The notes: a model not told the origin generated them from the sequence alone. Positions 40,201-50,208 are shown, counted from the first letter of the stretch. The stretch: DNA of 64,000 nt from CAWJAP01 sp963834365 (GCA_963834365.1 CAWIBS010000009.1:248001-312000), one strand, 5' to 3'. Numbers and translations: made by a program.

Positions 40201-40448
40201 CGTTCGGCAATTCGGCGCGCAATTCGCTCAGGGGTCCGGGCTCGACCACACTGGATCTCGGCCTCCACAAGACGTTCCCGCTCTCGGCGGCTCGACGCGG
40301 CTCCAGGTGCGCGTCGAAGCCTTCAACGCGCTGAACACCGTGAACCTCAACGACCCCAACACCACCCAGAACTCGGGGGACTTCGGCCGCATTCTGACGC
40401 GCGCAGCCTCCCCGCATCATGCAGTTCGCGCTGCGCGTGTGGTTCTGA
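37233..40448 (+). CDS. Oar-like TonB-dependent receptor, frame-shifted
   Basis: An outer-membrane receptor of about 1,070 residues. After the signal peptide (ARTILAVIALLVASGALA) comes a carboxypeptidase-regulatory-like beta-sandwich (GITGVVRDSGGALVAGATVT, then GVYALTGLAVGRHTIVAERD), then the plug (LEQLPLNGRNPANLLQLVAG, then EFSVQTNSFSAEYGRNVGAV) and a long beta-barrel (GGTFGGPVAKDRTFFFGSYQ, then FALFIQ-like strand LALFIQDTFRLSSRMTLNLG). It ends MQFALRVWF with the aromatic last residue. The frame changes near 37890, 38455, 40055, 40300 and 40410. Such receptors are very numerous in acidobacteria and take up large substrates or oligosaccharides; the ligand is unknown. Confidence 0.9.
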
Positions 40449-40459
40449 GTCGCTTCTGA

Positions 40460-40621
40460 GGTAACGGAGGGGACGGAGGAAACGGTCTTAACACAGAGGA
40501 ACGGAGAAACGGAGACGAACAGAGAAGAGCATCGATTTCTTTTCCTATTCCTTGTTCCTTTGTTCGCCTCCGTTACCCCGTGGCCCTGTGTACGGCCGTT
40601 TCCTCCGTCCTGTCCGTTCCC
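40460..40621. repeat. palindromic intergenic element, copy A
   Basis: A 162-base near-palindrome with ends GGTAACGGAGGGGACGGAGG and TCCTCCGTCCTGTCCGTTCCC, the most diverged of three copies (others at 47095-47260 and 49964-50120). Its right half is read as the last 25 or so codons of the kinase/ATPase gene. Confidence 0.85.
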
Positions 40622-43600
40622 TCGAACGCAGTAAGTCGGCCTTTATCAAGGCCCCCCACTCTTCGTAGTGCATCGCCGCGAGCTGGGCGTGGCGGCGCGA
40701 TCTCGTTGCGTCGCCGGCGGACTGATGGAACGTCGCGGCCCGCTCGTGTGCCAGGGCGAGATCGTGCAGGAAACCGCTGGCCGCGGCCGAAGTGACCGCG
40801 GCATCGTATGCGGCCGCCGCCAGCTCACGCTCGTCCCTGGCGCGGAAGCGCTCGGCCCTGATCAGGTCGCGCTTGTGCGCGAGGTTCGCCGGCCCGACGC
40901 CCGCCCAGGCGTCGAAGTTCTCGAGCAGCGAGTCGACGGTGGCGACCAGCGGCGCGCGCTCAGAGCGGCCCAGCTCCCCGGCGCGGGCGGCGCTGGCGAG
41001 CGCGTGGTAGAAGACGAACTCCCAATCGGCAACCTGGCCCTGAAACGCGGAGCGTAGCGGCAACGCCCGCTCGGCGTAGCCCAACGCGGCCTCGTATTCG
41101 CCGTAGTAGTAGTGCAGCCGCATCTTCGCCAGTAAGTAGTAGCCAATCTGGTTGTGGTTCGAGGTCGCGCAGATCGACGCGAGATCGCGGTCCTCGTCGT
41201 AGCGATCGTCGGAGAGGCTGAGCCGATGGGCCGTCCGCCCCATGAGGGCCAGCGCCACCTGACGTTCGAGCAGACAGTGGAACGCCGCCACGCGCACCCG
41301 CTCGGCGATGCGGGCCAGTTGGCGATCGGCCTCCTGGACGACGTGGGGCAGCGGGTCGCCGCTGACGCTCAGGTAGATGACGTGCGCGGCGGCGCTGAAG
41401 CAGCCATAGAGCGTGTCGTTCTCGATCAGGCCGACGCGCGCGCCCTCCCACGCGATCGCGGGATTCGTCCTCATCGGGCGAATCCAGTGGTTCACGAACC
41501 AGGAGTGCAGGAACGACACGGGCGAGCTGACGCGCCCGTAAAGCTTGCGATCCAGGTCCATGGCGAGCGTACTGAAGGCGAACGCCCGCTGGCTGTCCTG
41601 GGTCAGGCCGCGGACCACGGCGGCATACATCGCGATGACCTTCGGTGCGTCGGCCCCGATGCCGTGCTCGAGCGTCAGCGTGAAGCACTTGAGCGTGCTG
41701 AGCGCGAACAACTCGAGGTTCTGGCTGATGTGAGCCGCCGGTCCGATGAGCATGAGGGCGCCGATGATCCGCGCGACGCGGTCATCGTCGAGCCGTGGGA
41801 GATCGGCCAGTTGCGCAGGCCCGCGCGCTGCCATGAGCGCGCCGATGGCCGCCATCTCGGCGCCGATGGCTGCGGCCTGCTGCTCGCGGGACTCGGGCAG
41901 CTCGACGCCAAGCTGTCGGGCCGCGTCGACCGCGAGCCCCACGGCCTTCTCGGGCGAGCCGGTCGACAGCAACTGCGCGGCCGCCAGCAGCAGGTAGGAC
42001 GCGGCCTTGTCGGGAACGGCCCCCTCCTTCCACAGCGCGGCCTGGGTGTGGATCCACTCAGGCGCTTCGCCGTACACCGATTCGATCGCGGCCGCCCCTC
42101 TCCGGCTGAGCGCGCAGCGCGTGGCGGGAGCCATCTCCGCGAGCAGCGCTTCGCGAAGCTTGTCGTGCGTGAACCGCCATTGGTACCCATGTCCCTCGAG
42201 GATGGCTGCGTTGCCGCAGACGACGAGCAGGGCGTCGAGGTCGGCGTCGGGCGCGGCGGTGCGGAGCACATCGAGATCGACCTGGCGGCCGATGATCGCG
42301 GCCATCTCGATCGCACCGCGCGCCCAGCCGGGCAGCCGGTCGAGCCGGCGGCGGACGTAGTCCTTCATGCCGCCCGAGAAGACGCCCGCCGGCAGCATCG
42401 CCGGCGGCGCATCCGCACGGCGACCGCGCTCGTTGATCAGTTCGCGGACGGCTTCGACGAGAAAGAAGGCGTTGCCCTCGGTCTCGCGCTCCAGGAAGGA
42501 GACGACGGCGGAATCGATCCCGTGCTCGCGGCCGAGCATCGACACCGCGATGTCACGAACCTCGTCCGGCCGGAACCGCGCCAGCCTCACCAGCCGCATG
42601 TCCGGGCACTCGATCGCCAGGTACGGGCGCTCGTTGTCCCGAAACGACGCGATGATCAGTAACGGCCTCGAGGCGGTCAGCTCTGTCAGCTTCTGCACGA
42701 CGCGCAGGCTCTCGCCGAGGAGGTGGCAATCCTCCAGCTCCAACAGGATCGAACCGCTGTACCGCGTGAGGAGATCGCGGACGACGTCGATCAAACGGTC
42801 CTGGAATAGTTGCGGGTCGACGACCACGTCCGGAACCGGCCTCGCCAGCACCCGATCGATGTCGGGAATGACGGCCTTGAGGAGCCCGGCGTCCTCGTCG
42901 CTCACATCCACGAGCAGGGCGAGGCTGGAGAGGCTCTGCCGGAACATGCCGTACGGCGCCTGATTCTCTTCGGCGATCCCGCTCAGGGCCAGCAGGCCGC
43001 GCACCTGCGCCCGGGATCGGATCTCGTCGAGCAGGCGCGACTTGCCCACGCCGCTCTCGCCGCCCACGAGCCATGCGCTGCCGCGCCCCGCAGTCGCGGA
43101 TTCGAGCGCGTCGGTCAGGAGGTCGAGCTCGGCCCGGCGCCCGATCAACGGCGCCGCCTTCAGATAGCTGTCGCGGTGGTCGGCGCTCCGGGGCGGCACC
43201 TCCCGCCCCGCCGCCAGGGCGAGGTCATCGACCAGACGGTTGGCGTCCGTGTAACGGCGCTCCGCCGGGTCGGGCGACAGCAGCGTCTTCACCAGCTCCC
43301 CGACGGGGCCAACCCGATCGAGCTTCGCGAGGCCCAGCTCCGGGCCGGGCCCTGCAGACGTGGGGATCGATTCGCCGGTAAGGATTTCGTAGGCGATGCC
43401 GCCGACGGAAAAGAAGTCGCTCGCCGGCGTCGGACGTTCGCCACGCAGGACCTCGGGCGCCATGAACCCCAATGTCCCCGCGACCGTGTGCTCCGACAGC
43501 CCGGCGACGCCGAAATCGAGCACCGTGACGTGGCTTCGGCCCATCACCAGGATGTTGGACGGCTTCAGATCCCGATGCACGATCCCGTGGCGATGCAGGT

Positions 43601-44057
43601 AGGACAGCGCATAGAGCATCTGAAACAGCAGGTCGAGCTGCACGTCGAGGGGCTGCTCGTGCGCGGCCGCCACGATGGTCACCGGATCCGACAGCAGCTG
43701 CATCGTGAAGAACGGCGAGCCGTTCGCCTCGAACCCGTAGTCGAGCACGCTGACGATGTTGGGGTGTCGTAGCGAGGAGAGGACGCGGAACTCGGAGGCC
43801 AGGGTCAGCTGCGCCTTGACGTTGAGGGTCTCCGGTGTCGTCAGGCCCGTGAACTGAGTCGTGCGGCTCCTCCCCGGCCATGCGACGGCGGGGCTGCGTC
43901 GGTCAGCCCGGCCGTCCGCGTCGAGTCCCGGAGTGCGCCGCTTGAGCGCGACGATGCCATCGGTGAGCCGATCGCGGGAGCGATACACCTCGCCCATGCC
44001 GCCGACGCCGAGACGGTCGAGCAACTCGTACCGGCCGCCAACGAGCAGATCCGTCAC
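40545..44057 (-). CDS. Ser/Thr protein kinase fused to AAA-type predicted ATPase and TPR-like region
   Basis: A 1,170-residue protein. Residues 1-290 are a Hanks kinase: LGVGGMGEVY, ALKRR, HRDLKPSNIL, DFGVAG and APEVL. From about 330 follows an AAA-type ATPase as in LuxR/guanylate-cyclase-type regulators (IGRRAELDLLTDALESA, Walker A GGESGVGKSR, Walker B SILLELEDC). The C-terminal 500 residues are helical, TPR-like. The GTG at 44057 overlaps the ketosynthase stop (GTGA), so the genes are coupled; the open frame upstream (to 44783) is ketosynthase sequence in a shifted frame, not part of this protein. The last 25 residues come from repeat element A. It probably senses and relays a signal; targets are unknown. 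Confidence 0.85.
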   Translation of the reverse strand: MTDLLVGGRYELLDRLGVGGMGEVYRSRDRLTDGIVALKRRTPGLDADGRADRRSPAVAWPGRSRTTQFTGLTTPETLNVKAQLTLASEFRVLSSLRHPNIVSVLDYGFEANGSPFFTMQLLSDPVTIVAAAHEQPLDVQLDLLFQMLYALSYLHRHGIVHRDLKPSNILVMGRSHVTVLDFGVAGLSEHTVAGTLGFMAPEVLRGERPTPASDFFSVGGIAYEILTGESIPTSAGPGPELGLAKLDRVGPVGELVKTLLSPDPAERRYTDANRLVDDLALAAGREVPPRSADHRDSYLKAAPLIGRRAELDLLTDALESATAGRGSAWLVGGESGVGKSRLLDEIRSRAQVRGLLALSGIAEENQAPYGMFRQSLSSLALLVDVSDEDAGLLKAVIPDIDRVLARPVPDVVVDPQLFQDRLIDVVRDLLTRYSGSILLELEDCHLLGESLRVVQKLTELTASRPLLIIASFRDNERPYLAIECPDMRLVRLARFRPDEVRDIAVSMLGREHGIDSAVVSFLERETEGNAFFLVEAVRELINERGRRADAPPAMLPAGVFSGGMKDYVRRRLDRLPGWARGAIEMAAIIGRQVDLDVLRTAAPDADLDALLVVCGNAAILEGHGYQWRFTHDKLREALLAEMAPATRCALSRRGAAAIESVYGEAPEWIHTQAALWKEGAVPDKAASYLLLAAAQLLSTGSPEKAVGLAVDAARQLGVELPESREQQAAAIGAEMAAIGALMAARGPAQLADLPRLDDDRVARIIGALMLIGPAAHISQNLELFALSTLKCFTLTLEHGIGADAPKVIAMYAAVVRGLTQDSQRAFAFSTLAMDLDRKLYGRVSSPVSFLHSWFVNHWIRPMRTNPAIAWEGARVGLIENDTLYGCFSAAAHVIYLSVSGDPLPHVVQEADRQLARIAERVRVAAFHCLLERQVALALMGRTAHRLSLSDDRYDEDRDLASICATSNHNQIGYYLLAKMRLHYYYGEYEAALGYAERALPLRSAFQGQVADWEFVFYHALASAARAGELGRSERAPLVATVDSLLENFDAWAGVGPANLAHKRDLIRAERFRARDERELAAAAYDAAVTSAAASGFLHDLALAHERAATFHQSAGDATRSRRHAQLAAMHYEEWGALIKADLLRSRERTGRRKRPYTGPRGNGGEQRNKE

Positions 44058-45062
44058 CCATGCCGATTGAGCAGGACGGCGTTGGCGTGCATGTCCGGGG
44101 CCAGGGCGAACAGCACGAGGTGGTCCTGCGTGATCGGGTCGTGCTCGACCGACCACGCCAGGTTCACGGGGATGTTGGCCACGGTCATGTTGGCGAACTC
44201 GGCGATCGTCTGAATCATCTGCGCCGGCTGGAGCCGGGCCTGCCACAGATCCAGCAGCACCGTCGACGCCTGATGTGCGATGAGCGTGGCCGACGAGGCA
44301 GGGATGCCGTGGCGCGCGAGCAGACCGGTGACGGCAGTGGGCGCGAGCGTCCCGCCGAACTCGCCGAACCCCTGCATCCCGGCTGGCCGTGATGTGGAAG
44401 AACGGTTCGCTCCACAACCGCTCGTGCCCGTCGCGGGGCGGCGTCTGCGGAAATGGCTGCCCCTGCATGTACATCGACCCGAAGTAGCTGGTCATCGTCA
44501 CCGTGTGCTGATCGACGACCTGCCACTTGGCCGGGTCGTCAGACAGTCCGATGACGGCCGCACCCGCGCCGTCCGCCGCACTGACCGACTGCGCCGTGTG
44601 ATAGTCCACGTGGCGCGTCCAGTTCCCGCCGACCACGATCAGGATGTTGCGGGCGCGGCCCGCCCGGACGAGCGCGTCGCCCATGAGCAGTGCCGCGTTG
44701 AAGTTGGAGAACTCGCAGTTCAGGGGCACGACGTACGTCCGATCCGGCAGCCCCAGCAGGTGGTGCAGCTGGCTCAGCTGCATTCGGCGTGGCGTACGGG
44801 CTCACCGTCGCGTACCCGAGCAGCAGGTCGATGTCCGCGGCTCGAGCTCGGCATCCTGCAGCGCGCTCATCGCCGCCGGCAGCATCATCGTCATCAGATC
44901 CTCGCCGGGCCCGAGAACGGCGCGGGTCTTGTATCCCTGGAAGGGATTGCTCTCCGGCGGGACGTGGGCTCTCAGCCAGTCGAAGATCGGGTCGTCGTTC
45001 GTGCGGCGGCCTGGCGGCACCGAATAGCCGAGGCCGACGATGCGAGGCTGCGGATCCACCAT
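44054..45062 (-). CDS. 3-oxoacyl-ACP synthase III-like ketosynthase, frame-shifted
   Basis: About 335 residues of the KAS III (FabH-like) thiolase fold. N-terminus PRIVGLGYSVPPGRRTNDDP; the nucleophile is in LNCEFSNFNAALLMGDALVR; AAVIGLSDDP follows; the catalytic His is in LIAHQAS and the Asn in EFANMTVANIPVNLAW. Cys, His and Asn are all present, so it is likely active in Claisen condensation or acyl transfer. The CEFSN site differs from the ACAG of fatty-acid FabH, which suggests a specialised role. The frame changes near 44820, 44790 and 44385. The stop overlaps the kinase start. Substrate is unknown. Confidence 0.75.
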
Positions 45063-45090
45063 GGAGTGCCGGCTCCCCAAGACTCGACAC

Positions 45091-45240
45091 AGCTCGCGAC
45101 CAACCACCAGCTACCAGCTACCAACGACCAGTTGGTTATTGGGAGTTGGTCACTCGTAGCTGGTCACTCGCAGTTGGTCACTGGTAGTAGTAGTTCGTCA
45201 CTGGTAGTTCGTCACTGGGTAGTTCGTCACTTGTCACTGC
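45091..45240. repeat. accagcta/tagctggt inverted-repeat element, copy 2
   Basis: About 150 bases between the ketosynthase start and the amine-oxidase end: left part ACCAGCTACCAGCTACCAACG, right part repeated GTAGCTGGTCACTCG and GTAGTTCGTCACTGG units. It is related to 15419-15570. The amine-oxidase stop (45227) lies inside it. Confidence 0.72.
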
Positions 45241-47080
45241 TCTTTACGTCTACCTGCTTCCGGCGGCCGGCCGCCCTCGCCGCCGCCGCTTTCGTGGGGG
45301 CGGCGGCCGACGCCTTCGCACTCGGCGTCGTGATCCACGCCGGCTTCGACAGGCCGAAGTGCTTCTGCAAGCACGATCTCCGCGGTCTGGAGCGCGCCTT
45401 CCACCCAGGTCTGGTTCGTCGAGTAGGCCTCGCCGCAGACGTAACAGGGGAAGTCGGCGACCGGCTGCGTCATCTGCTCGAGGACTTCCCACGACTTGTA
45501 GCCGCGGTTCCAGAAGTGCACCCCGCCCCCGATACGGATCCACCGACCAGTCCATGTACGCCGCGTCGAAAGGCTCCGGCGCGTCCTGGACGTCGTGCAT
45601 CCGCGCGATCTGGCGGTGCATCTCCATCACCATTTCATGCGGCGCCCGATGATGCCGCCAGTTCTGTCGCAGTCGATCAGGCGGACGATTTGCACGGCCC
45701 GCCGGCTCGCTCGTCGAGTGCGGCTCGTACATGCGGACCAACGGCGCGACCTTCCGAAAGTGCTGCAGCCGGGCGCTTGCAGTCCGGCGTGCCTCGGCGG
45801 TCTCGAGGGCCGACGGACCCGCGCCGCTGAGACCCTCCCAGAAATCGACGTTGGTGGCATCGTTGTAGGCCATCAGCAGGGCGTGCCCGGTTGTCGGCGG
45901 CGGCGCCGGCGGGTCGACCGGCCAGTAATAGAGCTGGCGCGCCGGGGTGTCGGTGAGCGAGCGGCCCTGCAGCGGACGATCCGGCGCCGCGGCCACGGCA
46001 TTCCACCACGGATACTCGTAGGCCAGGAACAGCTTGTACAGCGGGATCGGCCGGACCGCGTTCAGGAGATGCGGAACGTGCGGAGCCAGCGCGGGATCGA
46101 GGACCGGGCCCTTCCGTCAGCAGCAGCTCGATCGACCGGCGCGGCATGGCGAGGACGATGGCCCGCGCCGTCACGCGGAGGCCGGTCGCCCCTGAAGTGC
46201 AGCTCGACGCCCGTGCGTTCCGTCGGCGAGCGTCTTTTGTGTCGAAGCCGGCGACCCACGTGTCGCGGACGAGCTCGCCACCGGCTTCCTCGAACTTCTG
46301 TTGCAGCGTCCAGGGCACCGTTTCGTAGCCCTGCTTCAACAGGTAGTACTTCACGTCGGGCGAGAAGTCGTAGATCTCGCAGATCAGATCCACGGCGTTC
46401 GCGTTCGACCCGAGGCAGTCGTAGCCGATCATCGTGCGAGCGACGGCATAGGCGTCGGGCGACAGCGCGCGCGCCAGCAGGTTCCAGAAGCCATGCTCGT
46501 AGAGCGGCGTGCCGTCGACCTGCGCCTCCTGCAGATACTTGTGCAGCGCGTCGCCCTGGAACCGGTTCACGCCCGGCAGGATCTTCCCGATCGCCCAGGG
46601 GATCAGGCCCGCGGGATCGTTCTTCGCCACGAACTGGGCTTCGGCCCAATCCAGGTGATAGGGCAGCGCGGCTGGATTCTGAACCTCCGAGAAGCGCAGT
46701 CGCTTGCCGCGGAGATAGACGATCGTGTCGGGGTTGTAGACCACCTGCTCGTAGCGCGGCAGCTTCAGCTCGTTCTCGACGAGGCTCCGCACCAGCGTCT
46801 GCGACGAGACGTAGCGCATCCCGCCGATCTCGCACGTGGTCGTGTCGGTGAAGCCGGGCGGCCGCGCCGAGAGCAGCCGCCCCCCGATGCGATCGCTGCC
46901 CTCGAAGACCGCCACCTTGAGCCCGCCGTTCCGGCCGCTCGGCCGCGGCAGATGCCTGGCCTCACCCGGCTTCGCTGTGACGAGCCGCCAGCCCGAGTAG
47001 ATGCCGGACACGCCACCACCGACGATCGCGACGTCGTAGTCGGGAGCGGATGTCGAGGATGCACGCCTCGTCTTGGCCAT
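45227..47080 (-). CDS. flavin-dependent amine oxidase family protein, frame-shifted
   Basis: About 615 residues. The FAD site is VAIVGGGVSGIYSGWRL (residues 17-33), followed by FEGSDRIGGRLLSARPPG, both typical of flavin monoamine oxidases, and GGMRYVSSQTLVRSLVE. The C-terminus has QVADFPCYVCGEAYS-like sequence (PVADFPCYVCGEAYSTNQTW, VEGALQTAEIVL), the second FAD-contact region. It ends KQVDVKSSDK inside repeat copy 2. The frame changes near 46240, 46180, 46110, 45535 and 45385. No signal peptide is seen. Relatives oxidise amino acids or amines with oxygen; here its neighbours (ketosynthase, ThDP enzyme, aldolase) suggest a biosynthetic role, but no substrate is known. Confidence 0.8.
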
Positions 47081-47094
47081 GTTCAGTCTGTGGA

Positions 47095-47260
47095 GGTAAC
47101 GGAGGGGACGGAGGAAACGGTTTTAACACAGAGAAACGGAGGAACGGAGACGAACAGAGAAGAGCTTTGATTCCTATTTTCCTATTCTTGAATTTCTCCG
47201 TTCGCCTCCGTTCCTCCGTTGCTCTGTGTTAAAACCGTTCCCTCCGTCCCCTCCGTTACC
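47095..47260. repeat. palindromic intergenic element, copy B
   Basis: A 166-base element with perfect inverted ends (GGTAACGGAGGGGACGGAG / CTCCGTCCCCTCCGTTACC). The inner arms AACGGTTTTAACACAGAG and CTCTGTGTTAAAACCGTT also pair; only the central 30-40 bases are unpaired. It ends 3 bases before the stop codon of the ThDP enzyme gene and lies just upstream of the amine oxidase start. Confidence 0.9.
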
Positions 47261-47263
47261 CAA

Positions 47264-49091
47264 CTAGCTCCGCGCGCCCGGCTTCGGCGGGAAATAGGGA
47301 TCGATGCTCTGCTGATTGATGGCGGCCACGATCACCTGAGGCCTGCCCTGGGTGTTGGCCTTCTCGAGGACCGTCGGCATGACCGCCTGGAGCGCGGCCG
47401 GACTGTCGACGGCATACGCGTCCGCCCCAAGTCCTTCGGCGAACTTGATCAGGTCTGGCGTGCCCAGCCGATACAGCTCGTTCCACACATCGTCTGGATC
47501 GGGATACACGTCCTGCATCCCCTGGCTGACCATGTGGAGATCGTTGTCCTGGAGGACCACCCAGATCGCGCCGACGCCGTACGCCTGAGCGGTGGAGACT
47601 TCGGCGCCGAACATCATGAACGCGCCATCGCCGACCAGAGCGAGGCACGTCTTCTCGGGCCGGGCGATCTTCGCCCCGATGACCGCGCCGACGGCGAAGC
47701 CCATCGGCCCCATCCCCAGCGAGCTGTGGATCTCACGCGGTGGATCGATCGAGAAGTAGTGAATGCCCCACCCGACGCAGTTGCCCGCGTCGAGGAAGAT
47801 CAGGCAGTCGTCGGGTAGCGTCGCCTGCAGCACCCGCACGATCGCCGCGGGCTCGATCGGCGCGGCGTTCGAGTCGTACTGGTCCGGGTTGTGGAAGGGC
47901 GGGGTCTGCCTGATCGCGGCCACCGCCGCCTGACGCGCCTCGACGTCGGCCTGGACGGGTGGGAGTTTCATCAGGAGCTCGGCGTCGCCGAGCTCTCGGA
48001 TGAACGCGCCCGCTTCGGCCACGATCCCGAGGGTGATCGGGAACGCGCGCCCGATGGCCTGCTGATCGAGATCGACCTGGATGAACGGTCCGCCTGCCGC
48101 CGGAACCAGCATGGGATTGAAGTTGTTGCTCGAGAGCCCGCGGAGGCTCGTCGCAAGGACCAGGAGGCCGTCGTATGGCGTGGGCTGCTGCTGCATCCAC
48201 TGCGGCCCCCAGGTGTTGCTCGCGAATCCATACACCCCGAGCGAGAGCGGGTGGCCTTCGGGGAAGACGCCCTTGCCGTCTGGTGTGGTCATCACCGGAA
48301 TGGCATACCGCTCGGCGAAGACCACGAGCCGCTCGATCGTGGCGGTATCGCGGAGGGCGTCGCGACATCCGCTGCCCAGGAAGATCAGCGGACGCTTGCA
48401 CGCGAGCAACTGGGCTGCTGCCCGAAGCACCAGATCCCGATCGGCGCCGGACGGCACGGTGCGGTAGTTGGCCGGGCTGTTCGGAATCTGGATCGTCGGG
48501 CTGGGTGCGAGCGGCGGCGGTTGTGGCGTCGTCACGATCTCGGCCGCCACGTTATTGGGGAGGCTGAGATGTGCGGTCCCCCGCGGAATGCCGAGCGCAT
48601 CGCGGAGCGCCTGTTCCAGGAGGGTCTGGACCTCGGACTGATCGGTCACCTCCGCGCTGTAGCCGGAGGCCGCCTTGTAGATCGCGTGCACGTCGAGGTC
48701 GCTGTCGATGCCTTCCTGCAGGTAGCCTTTGCCGAAATACTGCTCGCTGACTTCGCCCGAGACGAGCAGCAGGCCGCTGCCGTCGTTCTGAGCGGTCATG
48801 GCGCCGGTGAGCGCGTTGGTCGCCCCCGGACCGGACGTGACCACGACCACTCCGACAATGCCGCTGGCGCGAAAGTAGCCGTCGGCGATGTACGCCGCGC
48901 CCGTTTCGTGGCGGCAGACCACGTACTTGAAGCGATCGCGCTGGTTCTTGAGCTCCACGCAGCAGGTTGGCGACGCCGCCTCCGGGCAGGCCGAAGATCG
49001 TGGTCACGCCCTCGCGGGCCAGATAGAGCAGCAGTACCTGTGCGACCGTCTGATTCGTGAAGGCGGTGACACGGGGCGGCGCGGCTGACAT
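47264..49091 (-). CDS. thiamine-diphosphate enzyme, acetolactate-synthase-like, one frame shift
   Basis: About 608 residues with the three domains of the acetolactate synthase/benzoylformate decarboxylase family. N-terminal: VAQVLLLYLAREGVTTIFGL, then the catalytic Glu in CRHETGAAYIADGY and GPGATNALTGAMTA. The middle domain holds PLIFLGSGCRD. The C-terminal ThDP motif is GDGAFMMFGAEVSTA ending VVLQDND, with LGMGPMGFAVGAVIGAK before it. The frame changes near 48965, between GLPGGGVANLL and the rest. The enzyme probably decarboxylates or ligates a 2-oxo acid. An ilvB role is less likely, as no small subunit gene is nearby. Confidence 0.85.
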
Positions 49092-49136
49092 GCCGGGAGG
49101 ACTATAGTTCAGTTCCCGTCCCCCCGATCCTTCCAG

Positions 49137-49961
49137 TCAATACAGCGGTCCTTTCGACCGGCTCGCGCCACGCACACGTGCGGGCCCCAGCAGCTGCCGC
49201 GCCCCCGCCTCGATCAGCCGCAGGTCGGTGGCCGCCTGGAAGAACTGGAAACCCTCATCGATCAACTGCCGCATCTGGTCGGCGTCAGCCGCCGGGCGGC
49301 CGGCAGCCTTGCCATGACGCCGCGCGGCCGCGACCACGTCCCGCGCCGCCGCCGCGATCCGGGGATCGTCCTGCCGGCCGCGCAGGCCGAGCGAAAACGA
49401 GAAGTCGCTGGTCCCGAGGAACACCACGTCGACACCGTCGGTCGCGGCAATCGCGTCCAGTTCGTCGAGGGCGGAGGCCTCCTCGACGACCGCCACGACG
49501 ACGATGTTGCGGTCGGCCGAGTCGTAGTAGCAATCGGGCTCGGGCCAGCAGGCCGTCGCGAGTCCGGCGCCCGAGCCGCGCCGGCCGATCGGCGGATACC
49601 GGCACGCCTCCGCGGCCTGCCTGGCCAGCGCCGCCGTCCGCGTGAACGGAAAGATCACGCCGTAGGCTCCCGCATCGAGCACGCGCTTGGCCATCCACGT
49701 CTCGTTGACGGGCACGCGCGCGAACGGCACCGCCGGCAATCCGCGCGTCGCGAGCACGACATTGCGCAGCGTTTCGAGCGTGATCGGCGAATGCTCCATC
49801 TCCACCCACAGGAAGTCGAATCCCAGGGTGGCCATCCGCGCCGCGACGTCCAGGCTGGTGGTCGTCAGCGTCGCGCCGACGACCGGTTCGCCCTGCCGCA
49901 GCAATCGCCTGACCGGGTTTTCCCAGGTTGGGTTCGCGATGGGATCCTGATCGTGGGACAT
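49137..49961 (-). CDS. HpcH/HpaI aldolase/citrate lyase family protein
   Basis: A 274-residue TIM-barrel enzyme: GFDFLWVEMEHSPITLETLR, then FARVPVNETWMAKRVLDAGA, then GVIFPFTRTA, then GRRGSGAGLATACW and VDVVFLGTSDFSFSLGLRGR. The Glu and Asp of EMEH and LGTSD are metal ligands in the class II pyruvate aldolases of this family (HpaI, GarL), and the Arg in GRRG contacts substrate. It cleaves or forms hydroxy-oxo acids from pyruvate; the actual substrate is unknown. Together with the ThDP enzyme next to it, it may work on 2-oxo acids. Repeat element C starts 3 bases upstream of its start codon. Confidence 0.88.
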   Translation of the reverse strand: MSHDQDPIANPTWENPVRRLLRQGEPVVGATLTTTSLDVAARMATLGFDFLWVEMEHSPITLETLRNVVLATRGLPAVPFARVPVNETWMAKRVLDAGAYGVIFPFTRTAALARQAAEACRYPPIGRRGSGAGLATACWPEPDCYYDSADRNIVVVAVVEEASALDELDAIAATDGVDVVFLGTSDFSFSLGLRGRQDDPRIAAAARDVVAAARRHGKAAGRPAADADQMRQLIDEGFQFFQAATDLRLIEAGARQLLGPARVRGASRSKGPLY

Positions 49962-49963
49962 GA

Positions 49964-50120
49964 GGGAACGGAGGGGACGGAGGGAACGGTTTTAACACAG
50001 AGCAACGGAGAAACGGAGACGAACAGAGAAGAGCTTTGATTCCTATTCTGAATTCCTTCGTTCGCCTCCGTTGCTCCGTTGCTCTGTGTTAAAACCGTTT
50101 CCTCCGTCCCCTCCGTTCCC
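49964..50120. repeat. palindromic intergenic element, copy C
   Basis: A 157-base element with inverted ends GGGAACGGAGGGGACGGAGG and CCTCCGTCCCCTCCGTTCCC and the same inner arms as copy B. It fills most of the divergent region between the aldolase gene and the LysM-like membrane protein gene, so it likely overlaps or displaces their promoters. Confidence 0.9.
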
Positions 50121-50208
50121 GGCGGGGGACCGCCCACAGCCCTTGACGGCATCGCCCGATAGCTTTATCGATGGAGGTTCCACGGAGGGCGAAGGCCCGA
50201 ACGAACGG

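Noticed and set aside
40545..44783. A single 1,412-residue ketosynthase-kinase fusion protein
   Set aside because: The ketosynthase C-terminus (HQAS, NMTVANIP) lies in another frame that ends at 44054 with a GTGA overlap to the kinase start; the long open frame joins the two genes only because of a shift near 44385.
50071..50208. N-terminal extension of the LysM-like protein from ATG 50071
   Set aside because: The added part is translated from palindromic element C and the signal peptide would no longer be at the N-terminus.
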